A stretch of DNA of 64,000 nucleotides from Clostridia bacterium. GTDB lineage: Bacteria > Bacillota > Clostridia > Oscillospirales > Acutalibacteraceae. Each line of letters starts with the position of its first letter. Position 1 is the stretch's first letter. The translations under genes were made by a program, and so were the position numbers. This document shows positions 55,304 through 64,000 of this stretch, in pieces. The stretch spans positions 1-64,000 of the forward strand of contig JAFYOI010000001.1 in assembly GCA_017560255.1 (NCBI GenBank), in the 5' to 3' direction. The notes beneath the pieces were generated by a model that saw only the letters and a list, made by a program, of their open reading frames with translations, made no database searches and was not told the origin of the DNA.

Positions 55304-55974
55304 AATACGAAGATTACATACGATACCACAGAAGGGGGGATGCAGGTGTAGAGGAAAGGATGATTGCTTCACTTGCAAGGCATTTCAATATGTCCCGTTG
55401 GGATAGTTTCAGATTTGCCTACTATTTCACTACAACTTACCATATCCCAAGTGCCTTGAAGTTGTTCTTCAATCCGGCAACACCGAAAAGCGAATTGAAG
55501 TTCAGAACGGATAGGCGGTATGTGCGTATCGGAGAAACCTTCCAACGGTTGATGAAACAACTTGTTCCTTCCTTGCTTGATGAACTTGACAAGGCAAAGA
55601 CCACAACGGAGCAATACGAAATTGTTTCCAGTTGGTATTTCTTCGGAAGGTACGCTACATTCCTGTTTCTTGAAGTCTGGTCGAAGTTGAGCGGTAAGCA
55701 AATAATTGACGACCTCGCACTTAATTGGGAGAAAGAAGAGAATTACACAAAGGGGGCGGTAATCGTTGCAGGTACGCAAGAAAAAGAGGCTCTTACGCAA
55801 TTTATCGAACGTGCAAAGAAAGATGCTGATGATAATGTATTCTCCCTTGAAACAAGCCTATGTGCCGTATGCAAGATGAAGAAGGGTACACGTTGGGAAG
55901 GTTACTACACCGAAAGACTTCTTGAAGATGTGAAGGGGTGTCAATGGGAATCTTTAATTTGGAGTTTGCTATGA
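55300..55974 (+). CDS. Amino-acid:DNA transferase-like protein, second copy
   Basis: Wrap copy of 1433-2107. Confidence 0.62.
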   Translation: MKYEDYIRYHRRGDAGVEERMIASLARHFNMSRWDSFRFAYYFTTTYHIPSALKLFFNPATPKSELKFRTDRRYVRIGETFQRLMKQLVPSLLDELDKAKTTTEQYEIVSSWYFFGRYATFLFLEVWSKLSGKQIIDDLALNWEKEENYTKGAVIVAGTQEKEALTQFIERAKKDADDNVFSLETSLCAVCKMKKGTRWEGYYTERLLEDVKGCQWESLIWSLL

Positions 55975-56507
55975 ATGCGAAAGTGATTTATGTTGCTGGT
56001 GTTCCTGCCTCGGGAAAGACAACATTGTTCAAGGGAATCCGTGAAAGATTCTTTTCCCGGTCAATAGAGTTCAGAAAAGGTAAGGCAAGAGGGGTTCAGA
56101 GTGAGGACGGTCGTTTCAAGATGCTTGGCGTTTTTGACGGCTCCACATTTGAAGGCACAGACCGTTTGAGCATGACGGTGATTGATGATGCTATATCCTA
56201 CATCAAGGGGCAGAAGGAACGGACGGTGATATTCATAGAGGGTGACAGGCTCTTCAACTTCCGTTTCTTGAACGAGGTAAGGGCAAGCGTCATTCTGATA
56301 GATGCCTTACCGGAAATCCTTGCAGAACGCCACAAGGCAAGAGGGGATAACCAAACTGAAACATTCCTTCAAAGTAGAAGGTCTAAAGTTGAGAACTTCG
56401 CACGGAAGTACAACATCCGGAGAGCATACAATAATACACCGGAGGATGGAGAAAGAATATTGAAATTCATCATTAAGATTGCAGAAGAATATGTGGAGAG
56501 CATTTGA
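55971..56507 (+). CDS. 5-hmdU DNA kinase-like protein, second copy
   Basis: Wrap copy of 2104-2640. Confidence 0.68.
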   Translation: MNAKVIYVAGVPASGKTTLFKGIRERFFSRSIEFRKGKARGVQSEDGRFKMLGVFDGSTFEGTDRLSMTVIDDAISYIKGQKERTVIFIEGDRLFNFRFLNEVRASVILIDALPEILAERHKARGDNQTETFLQSRRSKVENFARKYNIRRAYNNTPEDGERILKFIIKIAEEYVESI

Positions 56508-56919
56508 CCGTAACAGCATGGATGATGTAAGGCTGCTTGAAAACATCTGCCGCAATAGCGGAAGTCCATCGGTAAGGAAAGAAGCTGCTTATATCAGACG
56601 GGCTATTTATCTTACGAAGGACAAGCCGCAAAACCTGTGGTGTTGGATATACGATGATTGTGCGTTCTATATGTGTACAAGATGCAAGAAACACATTCGT
56701 GGTATTCTGACCGTAGTACACAAGGATATGCACAGGAAAGGCATTGGGAAACTCATCAACAACCACAGGCTTTGGATGATGAAGCAGGTAGGGATAGATA
56801 CATTCAAGTTCAGAACCAATCAGAATGAAGAAGCGGTAAATTTTTGGACTGCACAAGGGGCAAGGATTGTAGATGTGAACGGAAACGACTACGAAATGGA
56901 ACTTAAAATCAAATTATAA
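56491..56919 (+). CDS. GNAT acetyltransferase, second copy
   Basis: Wrap copy of 2624-3052. Confidence 0.7.
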   Translation: MWRAFDRNSMDDVRLLENICRNSGSPSVRKEAAYIRRAIYLTKDKPQNLWCWIYDDCAFYMCTRCKKHIRGILTVVHKDMHRKGIGKLINNHRLWMMKQVGIDTFKFRTNQNEEAVNFWTAQGARIVDVNGNDYEMELKIKL

Positions 56920-56924
56920 CGATT

Positions 56925-58181
56925 ATGCCAAACAAATATTATCAAAGTCCTCGTTGGAGTAATGAGATTGCAGATTGCAGTATGCCTATGACATTTGATA
57001 CATATAGCAATTGCTCATTTGGATGTCTGTATTGCTTCGCTCAATTCCAACGTGGCGTAGGTGATACGAAAGAAGCCTACTTGCATAAGGATGTCCGCAA
57101 TGTTTCGGTTGAGAGAATCAAGCGGATGTTTACTGACCCGGACAAGTACGGAGGTCAGTTCAAGGAATATATCAAGCAGAGAAAGGTCATGCAATGGGGT
57201 GGATTGTCAGACCAGTTTGATGGGTTTGAGCGTCAGAGGGGCGTTACTCTCGAACTTTTGAAATTCTTTAAGGAAATTGACTACCCTCTATGCTTCTCAA
57301 CAAAGGCAGCTTGGTTTACGGAGGACGACCGTTACATGAGCCTTATAGAAGGTCAGAAGAATTGGAACTTCAAGTTTTCAATAATTACGCTCGATGATAA
57401 GGTAGCACACATCATTGAGAAGGGCGTTCCTTCACCTCAAAAGCGACTTGATGCCATTGAACGTATTGCAAAGGCAGGTGCAGGAGGTGCGACCCTTCGT
57501 CTTCGTCCGTTCATCATCGGCATTTCTGACAAGACATACCTTGACTTGATTCGTGAGGCACACAACAGGGGTGCTGATGCAATGAGTACGGAGTTCTTTT
57601 GTGTTGAGATGAGAAGCCCGACCTTAAAGGCGTTCATGCCTACTTTCAATGAGGTGTGCGGATTCGATGTGATGAAGTTCTACAAACTCAATTCCGTTTC
57701 ATCTGGCTATCTCCGTCTGAACAGGAAGGTTAAGGAGCCTTTCATGCGTAATATGAAGAATCTTTGCGATGAGTTGGGTATGCGTTTTTACGTTTCGGAT
57801 GCTCACTTCAAGGAATTGTGCTGTAACGGTTCGTGCTGTGGACTTCCGCCGACATGGAATTATTCGCGTGGTCAATGGTGTGAAGCCTTGCAGATTGCCA
57901 AGAACAGCCCGGATAGTCTTGTACGTTGGGCTGATGTAAAGACTGACATCATGGGGCTTATCTCCCAATTCCAATGGATTCGTGCCAACGGGTTCAATTG
58001 CAATAGTTCTGAAAAGCGTGCCAAGTATGAAGGTATGACTATGGCGGATTATATGCGTTGGTTATGGAACAACCCTCAAAGCGGTCAAAGCCCGTACAAG
58101 TTGTTTGAAGGTGCATTGGTGCCAGTCGCAAAGGATGAGGAAGGAAACCTGATTTATAAATTCAATGGGGCAAGATTCTGA
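56925..58181 (+). CDS. Radical SAM enzyme, second copy
   Basis: Wrap copy of 3058-4314. Confidence 0.8.
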   Translation: MPNKYYQSPRWSNEIADCSMPMTFDTYSNCSFGCLYCFAQFQRGVGDTKEAYLHKDVRNVSVERIKRMFTDPDKYGGQFKEYIKQRKVMQWGGLSDQFDGFERQRGVTLELLKFFKEIDYPLCFSTKAAWFTEDDRYMSLIEGQKNWNFKFSIITLDDKVAHIIEKGVPSPQKRLDAIERIAKAGAGGATLRLRPFIIGISDKTYLDLIREAHNRGADAMSTEFFCVEMRSPTLKAFMPTFNEVCGFDVMKFYKLNSVSSGYLRLNRKVKEPFMRNMKNLCDELGMRFYVSDAHFKELCCNGSCCGLPPTWNYSRGQWCEALQIAKNSPDSLVRWADVKTDIMGLISQFQWIRANGFNCNSSEKRAKYEGMTMADYMRWLWNNPQSGQSPYKLFEGALVPVAKDEEGNLIYKFNGARF

Positions 58182-58183
58182 TT

Positions 58184-58738
58184 ATGGGAGCACCTGGAAA
58201 GAAGATGAAGGACTATCGGCAAGCACAGATCGTTCGTCTTGACATCATCGCCGGGCTTTACAAGCGTGGGTATTCCTACCGTGCCATCCGTGAGGAAGTC
58301 ATGGCAAGGCTTGATTTGGAAGCCTATTCGCTCCGCACCGTACACAAGGATGTTAATACGCTCCTTGAAGAATGGAGAAGGACACGGATTGAAAATTTCG
58401 ACCTTTCCGTACAATTGGAACTGGAGCGTATCGATGATATGATTCGTGAGGCATGGGCGGCTTGGGACAAGTCAAAGACCGACTATGAACGCAAGAAAGC
58501 GAAACAGCAGGGCGTTCCCGGCGGAGGTGATGATGGTGAAGGTGTCGTGACCGTGAAAATGGAACAGCAGAAGGAAGAAGTCATTTGCTACGGCGACCCT
58601 CGCTATCTTGAACTTGTGCATAAACTATCACAGGAACGCCGAAAGCTGCTTGGCTTGTATGCACCGGAGAAGAAAGACATCAAGAATGAGTTTTCATTTG
58701 CAAATATGTTGAAGGAAACAAGCGTAGATGAAGAATAG
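58184..58738 (+). CDS. terS: Terminase small subunit, second copy
   Basis: Wrap copy of 4317-4871. Confidence 0.7.
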   Translation: MGAPGKKMKDYRQAQIVRLDIIAGLYKRGYSYRAIREEVMARLDLEAYSLRTVHKDVNTLLEEWRRTRIENFDLSVQLELERIDDMIREAWAAWDKSKTDYERKKAKQQGVPGGGDDGEGVVTVKMEQQKEEVICYGDPRYLELVHKLSQERRKLLGLYAPEKKDIKNEFSFANMLKETSVDEE

Positions 58739-60317
58739 AAGGAAACAGGAATCGGATATGCGTAAGAACGCAAAGAAATTGTTTGCGGCTTGGCGTAAGG
58801 ATTGGAACTTGTTCATACGGGATGCCCTCGGGGTTACTCTTGACGACGAACAGAAGGCAATCGTATCGGCAGCACAAAACAGCAAACTCGTTTCGGTGCG
58901 TAGCGGTACGGCACGGGGTAAGGACTTCGTGGCGGCTTGCGTTGCTGTTTGTTTCCTGTACCTAACTCCGAAGTGGAACAAGAAGGGGGAATTGATAAGC
59001 AATACCAAAGTGGCTCTAACTGCTCCGACAGACCGACAGGTAAAGAATATCATGATGCCGGAAATATCACGCTTGTTCAACAGAGCAAAAAGAAGGGGAT
59101 TTGAATTGCCCGGTAAACTTAACACATACGACATCAGAACAGAAAACGATGAATGGTTTTTGACCGGATTTAAGGCTGACGAACACAACCATGAAGCGTG
59201 GTCGGGATTCCATGCCGTGAATACAGCATTCATTGTAACGGAAGCAACGGGTATCCTTGATGATACCTATTCTGCTATTGAAGGTAACTTACAGGGTAAT
59301 TCGTTGCTTATGCTTGTGTTCAACCCGAACACTACCGTAGGATATGCGGCAAGAAGTCAGAAGTCAGACCGTTGGAAGAAGTTCAGACTTAACAGCCTTA
59401 CGGCTCCCAATGTGGTAGAGAAGAAAATATCATTGCCCGGACAAGTGGATTATGATTGGGTGAAGGACAAGGTGGATAACTGGTGTGAACCAATTTCAGA
59501 AGATGATGTGAAGGAGAGCGAAAATGACTTCAAGTTCGAGGGTCAATGGTACAGACCTTCCGACCTGTTCAGAAAGAAGGTGTTGGGCGAGTTTCCGAAA
59601 GTTGATGAAGATGTGCTTATTCCTCAGACTTGGATTGAACTTGCACAGGAGCGTTGGAAGGATTATCATCTTGAATCTCACAATGATGCTTCCGTAGGTG
59701 TCGATGTGGCAGGTATGGGGCGTGACTGCTCCGTTTTCTGTTACAGGTACGGGAATTATGTTTCGCGATTCGAGAAACAAAATTCGGGAGGAAAGGCAGA
59801 CCACATGAAGGTTGCAGGAAAGGCATTGAACTTCATCAAGGCTCATTCCGGTTGTACGCTCTCGATAGACACTATCGGGGAAGGGGCAGGTGTTTATTCC
59901 CGTATCGTTGAGGTGTACGAAAATGAAGAATACATCATCAGTTGCAAGTATAGTGAGGGTGCAAAGGATTCAAGCGAAAACGACCTCACGGACATAACAG
60001 GGGAATACACATTTGCCAACATGAGGGCTTATCTTCATTGGTGCGTCCGTGATTGGCTTAACCCGGATAATGGTATGAATGCCATGCTTCCGCCTGGTGG
60101 CTCGTTTCTTGAAGAAGCAACAGAAATCAAATGGAGTTTTCTTAGCAATGGGCGAATAATCATTGAACCGAAAGAGGACATCAAGCAGCGTCTTGGGCAT
60201 TCGCCGGATGAATTTGACGCATTGGCAAATACGTTTCACCCGGATGCGGTGAGGATGACCGGAAAAGCAGTAGTTGAAGAAATGGACTACGAAGAATTGG
60301 AGGATATGTTATATTAA
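58728..60317 (+). CDS. terL: Terminase large subunit, second copy
   Basis: Wrap copy of 4861-6450. Confidence 0.88.
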   Translation: MKNRRKQESDMRKNAKKLFAAWRKDWNLFIRDALGVTLDDEQKAIVSAAQNSKLVSVRSGTARGKDFVAACVAVCFLYLTPKWNKKGELISNTKVALTAPTDRQVKNIMMPEISRLFNRAKRRGFELPGKLNTYDIRTENDEWFLTGFKADEHNHEAWSGFHAVNTAFIVTEATGILDDTYSAIEGNLQGNSLLMLVFNPNTTVGYAARSQKSDRWKKFRLNSLTAPNVVEKKISLPGQVDYDWVKDKVDNWCEPISEDDVKESENDFKFEGQWYRPSDLFRKKVLGEFPKVDEDVLIPQTWIELAQERWKDYHLESHNDASVGVDVAGMGRDCSVFCYRYGNYVSRFEKQNSGGKADHMKVAGKALNFIKAHSGCTLSIDTIGEGAGVYSRIVEVYENEEYIISCKYSEGAKDSSENDLTDITGEYTFANMRAYLHWCVRDWLNPDNGMNAMLPPGGSFLEEATEIKWSFLSNGRIIIEPKEDIKQRLGHSPDEFDALANTFHPDAVRMTGKAVVEEMDYEELEDMLY

Positions 60318-60329
60318 ATTTGATTGGAT

Positions 60330-61712
60330 ATGGATATAAACGAAATCATCAGTGCCGAAAGGAACGGGAATGACATCATTTCCGACCTCAAAAAGAAAAG
60401 TATCGTGGTTCCTTCTTGGGATAAGTTACGCAAGGAGTACGAACCAAAGGAACATCCAGTAATGGATAAGGCTGCCTATCCCGATAAGACAAGCAAGAAT
60501 GGGAAAGTTGAAAAGGTTACACGTATAACCCTTTCATTGCAGAAATTATCGGTGAAGCGTATGACCGAATTAATGTTCACGATTCCTGTTCAACGCATCT
60601 ACAAGCCGGAGAATGAACAGGAAAAGAAGGTTGCGGAAATAATGGAAGCAATCTTCACGAAAAATCGTATTAACAGCATCAATATTGAGCGTGGAAACAA
60701 CCTGTTTGCGTCATGTGAAAACATCACTCTTTGGTACAGCCAGGAACAGGATACGATATATGCCGGTAATACCAGTAAATTAAAGTTGCGTTGCAAGAAT
60801 TATTCACCGAAAAACGGAGAACGATTGTACCCGTTGTTTGACGAATACGATGATTTGATAGCACTTTCTGTTGAATATAACAGAGTTGAGGATGGTAAAA
60901 CAACCACATATTTTGACACATATACGGATAGTTTTCATATCCGTTGGGCAAAAGAAGGTGCTAATGTAATTGAAGAAGTTCGCGAAGAAATCAAGATCGG
61001 CAAGATTGCAGGAATTTATATTCACCGTCCTACTCCTATATGGGAGGATGAATCGGAAAATGTTTATGAAGCAGAGTGGACGCTTTCAAGACAGGGGAAC
61101 TATATCCGTAAGAATGCACGTCCGAATTGGGTAGTCTTTTCTGACAATAAAATCAAGCATGGAAAGGAGAACAACAATGATAATGAAGGTCGTAATGTAA
61201 TGCAATACGGCAAGGAAGACAAGGCAGGTTATGTGACTTGGCAACAGGCTGCTGATACGGTCAAGTTCCATATTGACGAAATCAAGCGAAACTTCTTTAT
61301 GTCTTTGCAGCTGCCCGATATGTCAATGGAAAACATGAAAGCAACTCCTATGTCCGGCGAAGCCCGTAAAATGATGTTTATTGATGCTCAATTGAAGGTT
61401 ACGGATGAAAGTGGTGCATGGCTTGAATTCTTCGACCGTGAAATAAATGTATTGCGTGCTTTCATGAAGAAGATGTTCCCTTCATTGGGTTCTGCGATTG
61501 ATAGCCTCATTGTTGAAACGAAAATTACAAAGTTCCAAATTAACGATGATTCAGAGAAAATAAGCAATCTCACCAATGCTGCTGGAGGCAAACCTATAAT
61601 GAGCCAAAAGACTGCAATCCGTGAACTTGGTTATGTGGAAGATGTGGACGATGAACTTCAACAGATAAATGAAGAATCATCGATAGGCGTGTTCAATGAA
61701 CCTACCATTTGA
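60330..61712 (+). CDS. Portal protein, second copy
   Basis: Wrap copy of 6463-7845. Confidence 0.8.
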   Translation: MDINEIISAERNGNDIISDLKKKSIVVPSWDKLRKEYEPKEHPVMDKAAYPDKTSKNGKVEKVTRITLSLQKLSVKRMTELMFTIPVQRIYKPENEQEKKVAEIMEAIFTKNRINSINIERGNNLFASCENITLWYSQEQDTIYAGNTSKLKLRCKNYSPKNGERLYPLFDEYDDLIALSVEYNRVEDGKTTTYFDTYTDSFHIRWAKEGANVIEEVREEIKIGKIAGIYIHRPTPIWEDESENVYEAEWTLSRQGNYIRKNARPNWVVFSDNKIKHGKENNNDNEGRNVMQYGKEDKAGYVTWQQAADTVKFHIDEIKRNFFMSLQLPDMSMENMKATPMSGEARKMMFIDAQLKVTDESGAWLEFFDREINVLRAFMKKMFPSLGSAIDSLIVETKITKFQINDDSEKISNLTNAAGGKPIMSQKTAIRELGYVEDVDDELQQINEESSIGVFNEPTI

Positions 61713-61714
61713 CA

Positions 61715-61912
61715 ATGGCGAAGAAGTTAGCAAAGATTGTTTATAACTGCGAAGAATGTACGCATTCCTATGACCTGCATGAGAAGGGGGCTAACGGGCT
61801 ACCTTTCCTGTGCAGGTGTAGAGTGAATCCCGTGCGTTCCCGGTTTCTTAAAAAGGACGGTTGCAGCCAATTCAAGAAAGGGCTTTTGATATGGCAAAGG
61901 GAACAGATATGA
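61715..61912 (+). CDS. Small Cys-rich protein, second copy
   Basis: Wrap copy of 7848-8045. Confidence 0.7.
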   Translation: MAKKLAKIVYNCEECTHSYDLHEKGANGLPFLCRCRVNPVRSRFLKKDGCSQFKKGLLIWQREQI

Positions 61913-63801
61913 AAATAAATGTTGGAATATACGACAAGAAGCATTTGAATAACCTTCTGAAAGCAACGGAGAATCAGATAAAGTTGATTGATGATGCGGT
62001 CAAGAAGGCTTCAAGGATTGGTGAAACATCAGGTTTCAAGGACAATGGAAAACCGTTTTTATTTGACGATTATCCGGTTGTCAAGGCTCGTATTGACGAG
62101 TTGTTGCAGGAACTTCACAAGAATTTAGTAACATCCATAGAGGAAGGGAACAAGGAAGAATGGCTTCTTTCTTGCGAGAAGAATGATAAAATGGTTGATT
62201 CAATCATCTTGTCAAGCGGTGTATCGAGAACGCAAATTTCGCAATGGAAACAGCCTAATTTGTCGGCTCTGAATGCTTTCCAAGCCCGAAAGGTGGAAGG
62301 TATGGGTCTTTCTGCAAGGGTATGGAACATTACAGACCAGTTGAAGGAAGAATTGGAATTGGCACTTGACATTGGCTTGGGCGAGGGTAAGAGTGCTGCT
62401 GCATTGAGCCGTGATGTGCGTAAGTTCCTAAAAGAACCCGACAAGTTGTTCCGTAGAGTTAGGGATAAACATGGCGTACTTCGCTTGTCAAAGGCTGCAA
62501 AAGCATATCATCCCGGTCAAGGGGTTTATCGTTCTTCATATAAGAATGCGATGCGTCTTGCCGCAACAGAAAATAACATGGCTTACCGTTCGGCAGACCA
62601 CGAGCGTTGGAAGCAGCTTGATTTCGTTATTGGAATTGAAATCCGAACATCTAACAACCATCCTGTTTACGACATTTGTGATGAATTGAAAGGTGAATAT
62701 CCGAAAGATTTCAAGTATGTTGGTTGGCATCCTAAATGTCGGTGCTATGCTGTTGCTGTACTTCCTACTATGGAACAATTCTTGGAGTATCAAAACAAGA
62801 GGCTTGCAGGAGAGGATGTTTCGGATTTCAAGTTTGACGGAGAGATAAAAGACGTTCCGGATAATTTCAAAGGGTGGCTTGATAGGAATAAAGAACGTGC
62901 TAAATATCAGAAGAATCTTCCGTACTTCATCAAGGATAACGGCAAGTATGTACCTAAAAAGTGGATTGATGAATTTGGATCGCTTGCGAAGAAATCCGAC
63001 AAGGGTATCGTTACGGATGTGAAGGAAGCTCTTTATAAATTGAAGGAACCGACCTACGTAACAGAAAAGGAAGTGCGTACAATGATTGAGAATTTCGCAA
63101 AAGCTGAACCGGATTTGTTCTACGGCGGTCTTTCCAAAGTGAAGGTCTCAAAGACTGGTGGGGCTTTCATGTCTTGTGGCAGAGCATATATGAAAAAGGA
63201 CGGTTCATACTACAAAAAGGATGGAAACATATTGACGATACATAATTTTGATTTCAAGCAAAAGGATGCTTTGGGCAATGAAACCATATTCAATCCGCTT
63301 CACGAAGTAAAGGAGGCAATGAAATCTATTTCAGCAAATAGGGATTTGACATTCAATCAAGAATACGCCATAGAAAGCATTTGGCATGAAATACGCCATG
63401 CAGGAGCAATGGGATGGAAAAACGGTCTTAAAAAACACCCGGAAGACGTGCGTGCTGCAATGGAATGTATCAATCAATTTTGTGCAAGGCGTTCTTACGG
63501 GAAATTCCTTCGTGCGATAGGTGGAAATGTGAAGAATAAGAAGGAAATTATCGAACACGGGTATGGTTATTATGGATATTTGAAAAACTGGGAAAAACTT
63601 TTGAAGACTATCAATGTTTCAAGTTCTGAAGCCTATGCCCATTTTAATAGATTGATAATGGTTGAACCATATGAAAACATCTTCGGTTGTATAGTTGATT
63701 TTTTAGTATCAAAAGGAGTTAAGAAAACTAAAGCCGAAGTGATTGTTAAGTCACTCCGGCATACAGAAGTTGTTTTTGATTCGGCTCTTATGGGTGTGTA
63801 A
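61909..63801 (+). CDS. MuF-HExxH head protein, second copy
   Basis: Wrap copy of 8042-9934. Confidence 0.8.
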   Translation: MKINVGIYDKKHLNNLLKATENQIKLIDDAVKKASRIGETSGFKDNGKPFLFDDYPVVKARIDELLQELHKNLVTSIEEGNKEEWLLSCEKNDKMVDSIILSSGVSRTQISQWKQPNLSALNAFQARKVEGMGLSARVWNITDQLKEELELALDIGLGEGKSAAALSRDVRKFLKEPDKLFRRVRDKHGVLRLSKAAKAYHPGQGVYRSSYKNAMRLAATENNMAYRSADHERWKQLDFVIGIEIRTSNNHPVYDICDELKGEYPKDFKYVGWHPKCRCYAVAVLPTMEQFLEYQNKRLAGEDVSDFKFDGEIKDVPDNFKGWLDRNKERAKYQKNLPYFIKDNGKYVPKKWIDEFGSLAKKSDKGIVTDVKEALYKLKEPTYVTEKEVRTMIENFAKAEPDLFYGGLSKVKVSKTGGAFMSCGRAYMKKDGSYYKKDGNILTIHNFDFKQKDALGNETIFNPLHEVKEAMKSISANRDLTFNQEYAIESIWHEIRHAGAMGWKNGLKKHPEDVRAAMECINQFCARRSYGKFLRAIGGNVKNKKEIIEHGYGYYGYLKNWEKLLKTINVSSSEAYAHFNRLIMVEPYENIFGCIVDFLVSKGVKKTKAEVIVKSLRHTEVVFDSALMGV

Positions 63802-64000
63802 TAGTACGCCAAAAATCATTTTTCATATTGAGAGGGAGTTTATCGGCATATTCCTTTGCCTTCTCCTTCTCGTTTCTCAAATAAAACAATGATGCTAAAT
63901 CAAGATTTGCATCATCTTCCGTTGCATGTGCTAAATAGAAATCCTTGTCAAGCATTCCTATCATTCTGCACTCTTCTTTGGTTATATTATAATCAAAAAC
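63788..64000 (-). CDS. Small accessory protein, second copy, cut by window end
   Basis: Wrap copy of 9921-10142; its first nine bases, including the start codon, lie beyond the window. Confidence 0.6.
   Translation of the reverse strand, partial: VFDYNITKEECRMIGMLDKDFYLAHATEDDANLDLASLFYLRNEKEKAKEYADKLPLNMKNDFWRTITHP

Larger units (their letters stand above)
53868..64000. repeat. 10,133-bp direct duplication, second copy (circular wrap)
   Basis: Copy of 1-10133, offset +53,867. It carries the resolvase, hypermodification, terminase, portal and MuF genes again and ends inside the small minus-strand gene that begins the accessory island. Confidence 0.95.

Noticed and set aside
1-64000. Tandem duplicated prophage or long terminal repeats
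   Set aside because: The window length and apparently exact copy fit a circular contig read past its start; no host flank is present to support a tandem prophage.

Overview
The window looks like a temperate, siphovirus-type phage (or its excised prophage) of a gut Bacteroidales host such as Bacteroides, Phocaeicola or Parabacteroides. This rests on the Bacteroidetes-type promoters (TTTG, about 19 bases, TAnnTTTG), weak use of Shine-Dalgarno sites, a DUF3873-type gene, an IntDOT-like integrase lacking the first catalytic arginine, and a Bacteroides-type diversity-generating retroelement (DGR). The first 10,133 bases reappear at the end with an offset of 53,867. The simplest reading is a circular genome of 53,867 bp read about 1.19 times, so genes from 53,890 onward are second copies.

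Layout in the unique part. (1) 23-4314: a RuvC-like resolvase, then a tightly coupled operon of ParB-like protein, amino-acid:DNA-transferase-like protein, 5-hmdU-kinase-like P-loop protein, GNAT acetyltransferase and radical SAM enzyme. This is a predicted DNA base hypermodification cassette, placed just before packaging. (2) 4317-9934: small and large terminase, portal, a small Cys-rich protein, and a MuF head protein fused to an HExxH domain. (3) 9921-12822: a minus-strand accessory island inside the late genes, with its own promoter and a palindromic operator. (4) 13,097-24,578: scaffold, decoration protein, major capsid, connectors, tail tube, a tRNA-like sequence, tail chaperones with a probable -1 frameshift, tape measure, distal tail and an alanine-rich stalk protein. 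(5) 24,593-27,769: the DGR, with target gene and VR1, an accessory protein, the template repeat TR and the reverse transcriptase. (6) 27,744-34,331: tail tip and lysis genes (TM/coiled-coil protein, amidase, spanin-like protein), ending at a promoter-terminator unit likely to make a small RNA. (7) 34,539-38,120, minus strand: integrase, tRNA-Tyr and a decayed tRNA-Gly, HTH regulators, a GIY-YIG nuclease and a CI-like repressor. (8) 38,281-53,867, plus strand, early genes: excisionase-like protein, a tRNA-like gene with an 84-nt anticodon-loop region, recombination genes (annealing-protein candidate, YqaJ exonuclease, SSB-like protein), a second DGR target with a remote variable repeat (VR2), helicase, replication initiator with internal iterons, DnaC-like loader, two DNA methyltransferases, small Zn-ribbon and clamp-binding-like proteins, MazG-like and ASCH proteins, and a strong G-quadruplex motif near the wrap point.

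The most notable systems are the two-target DGR, whose second target is a non-structural early gene; the putative DNA hypermodification operon, which has no recognisable hydroxymethylase anywhere in the apparently complete genome; and the tRNA-like gene with an interrupted anticodon loop. A 19-bp palindrome, consensus RTGCTTATAATGTAAGCAC, precedes several transcription units and suggests a shared regulator.
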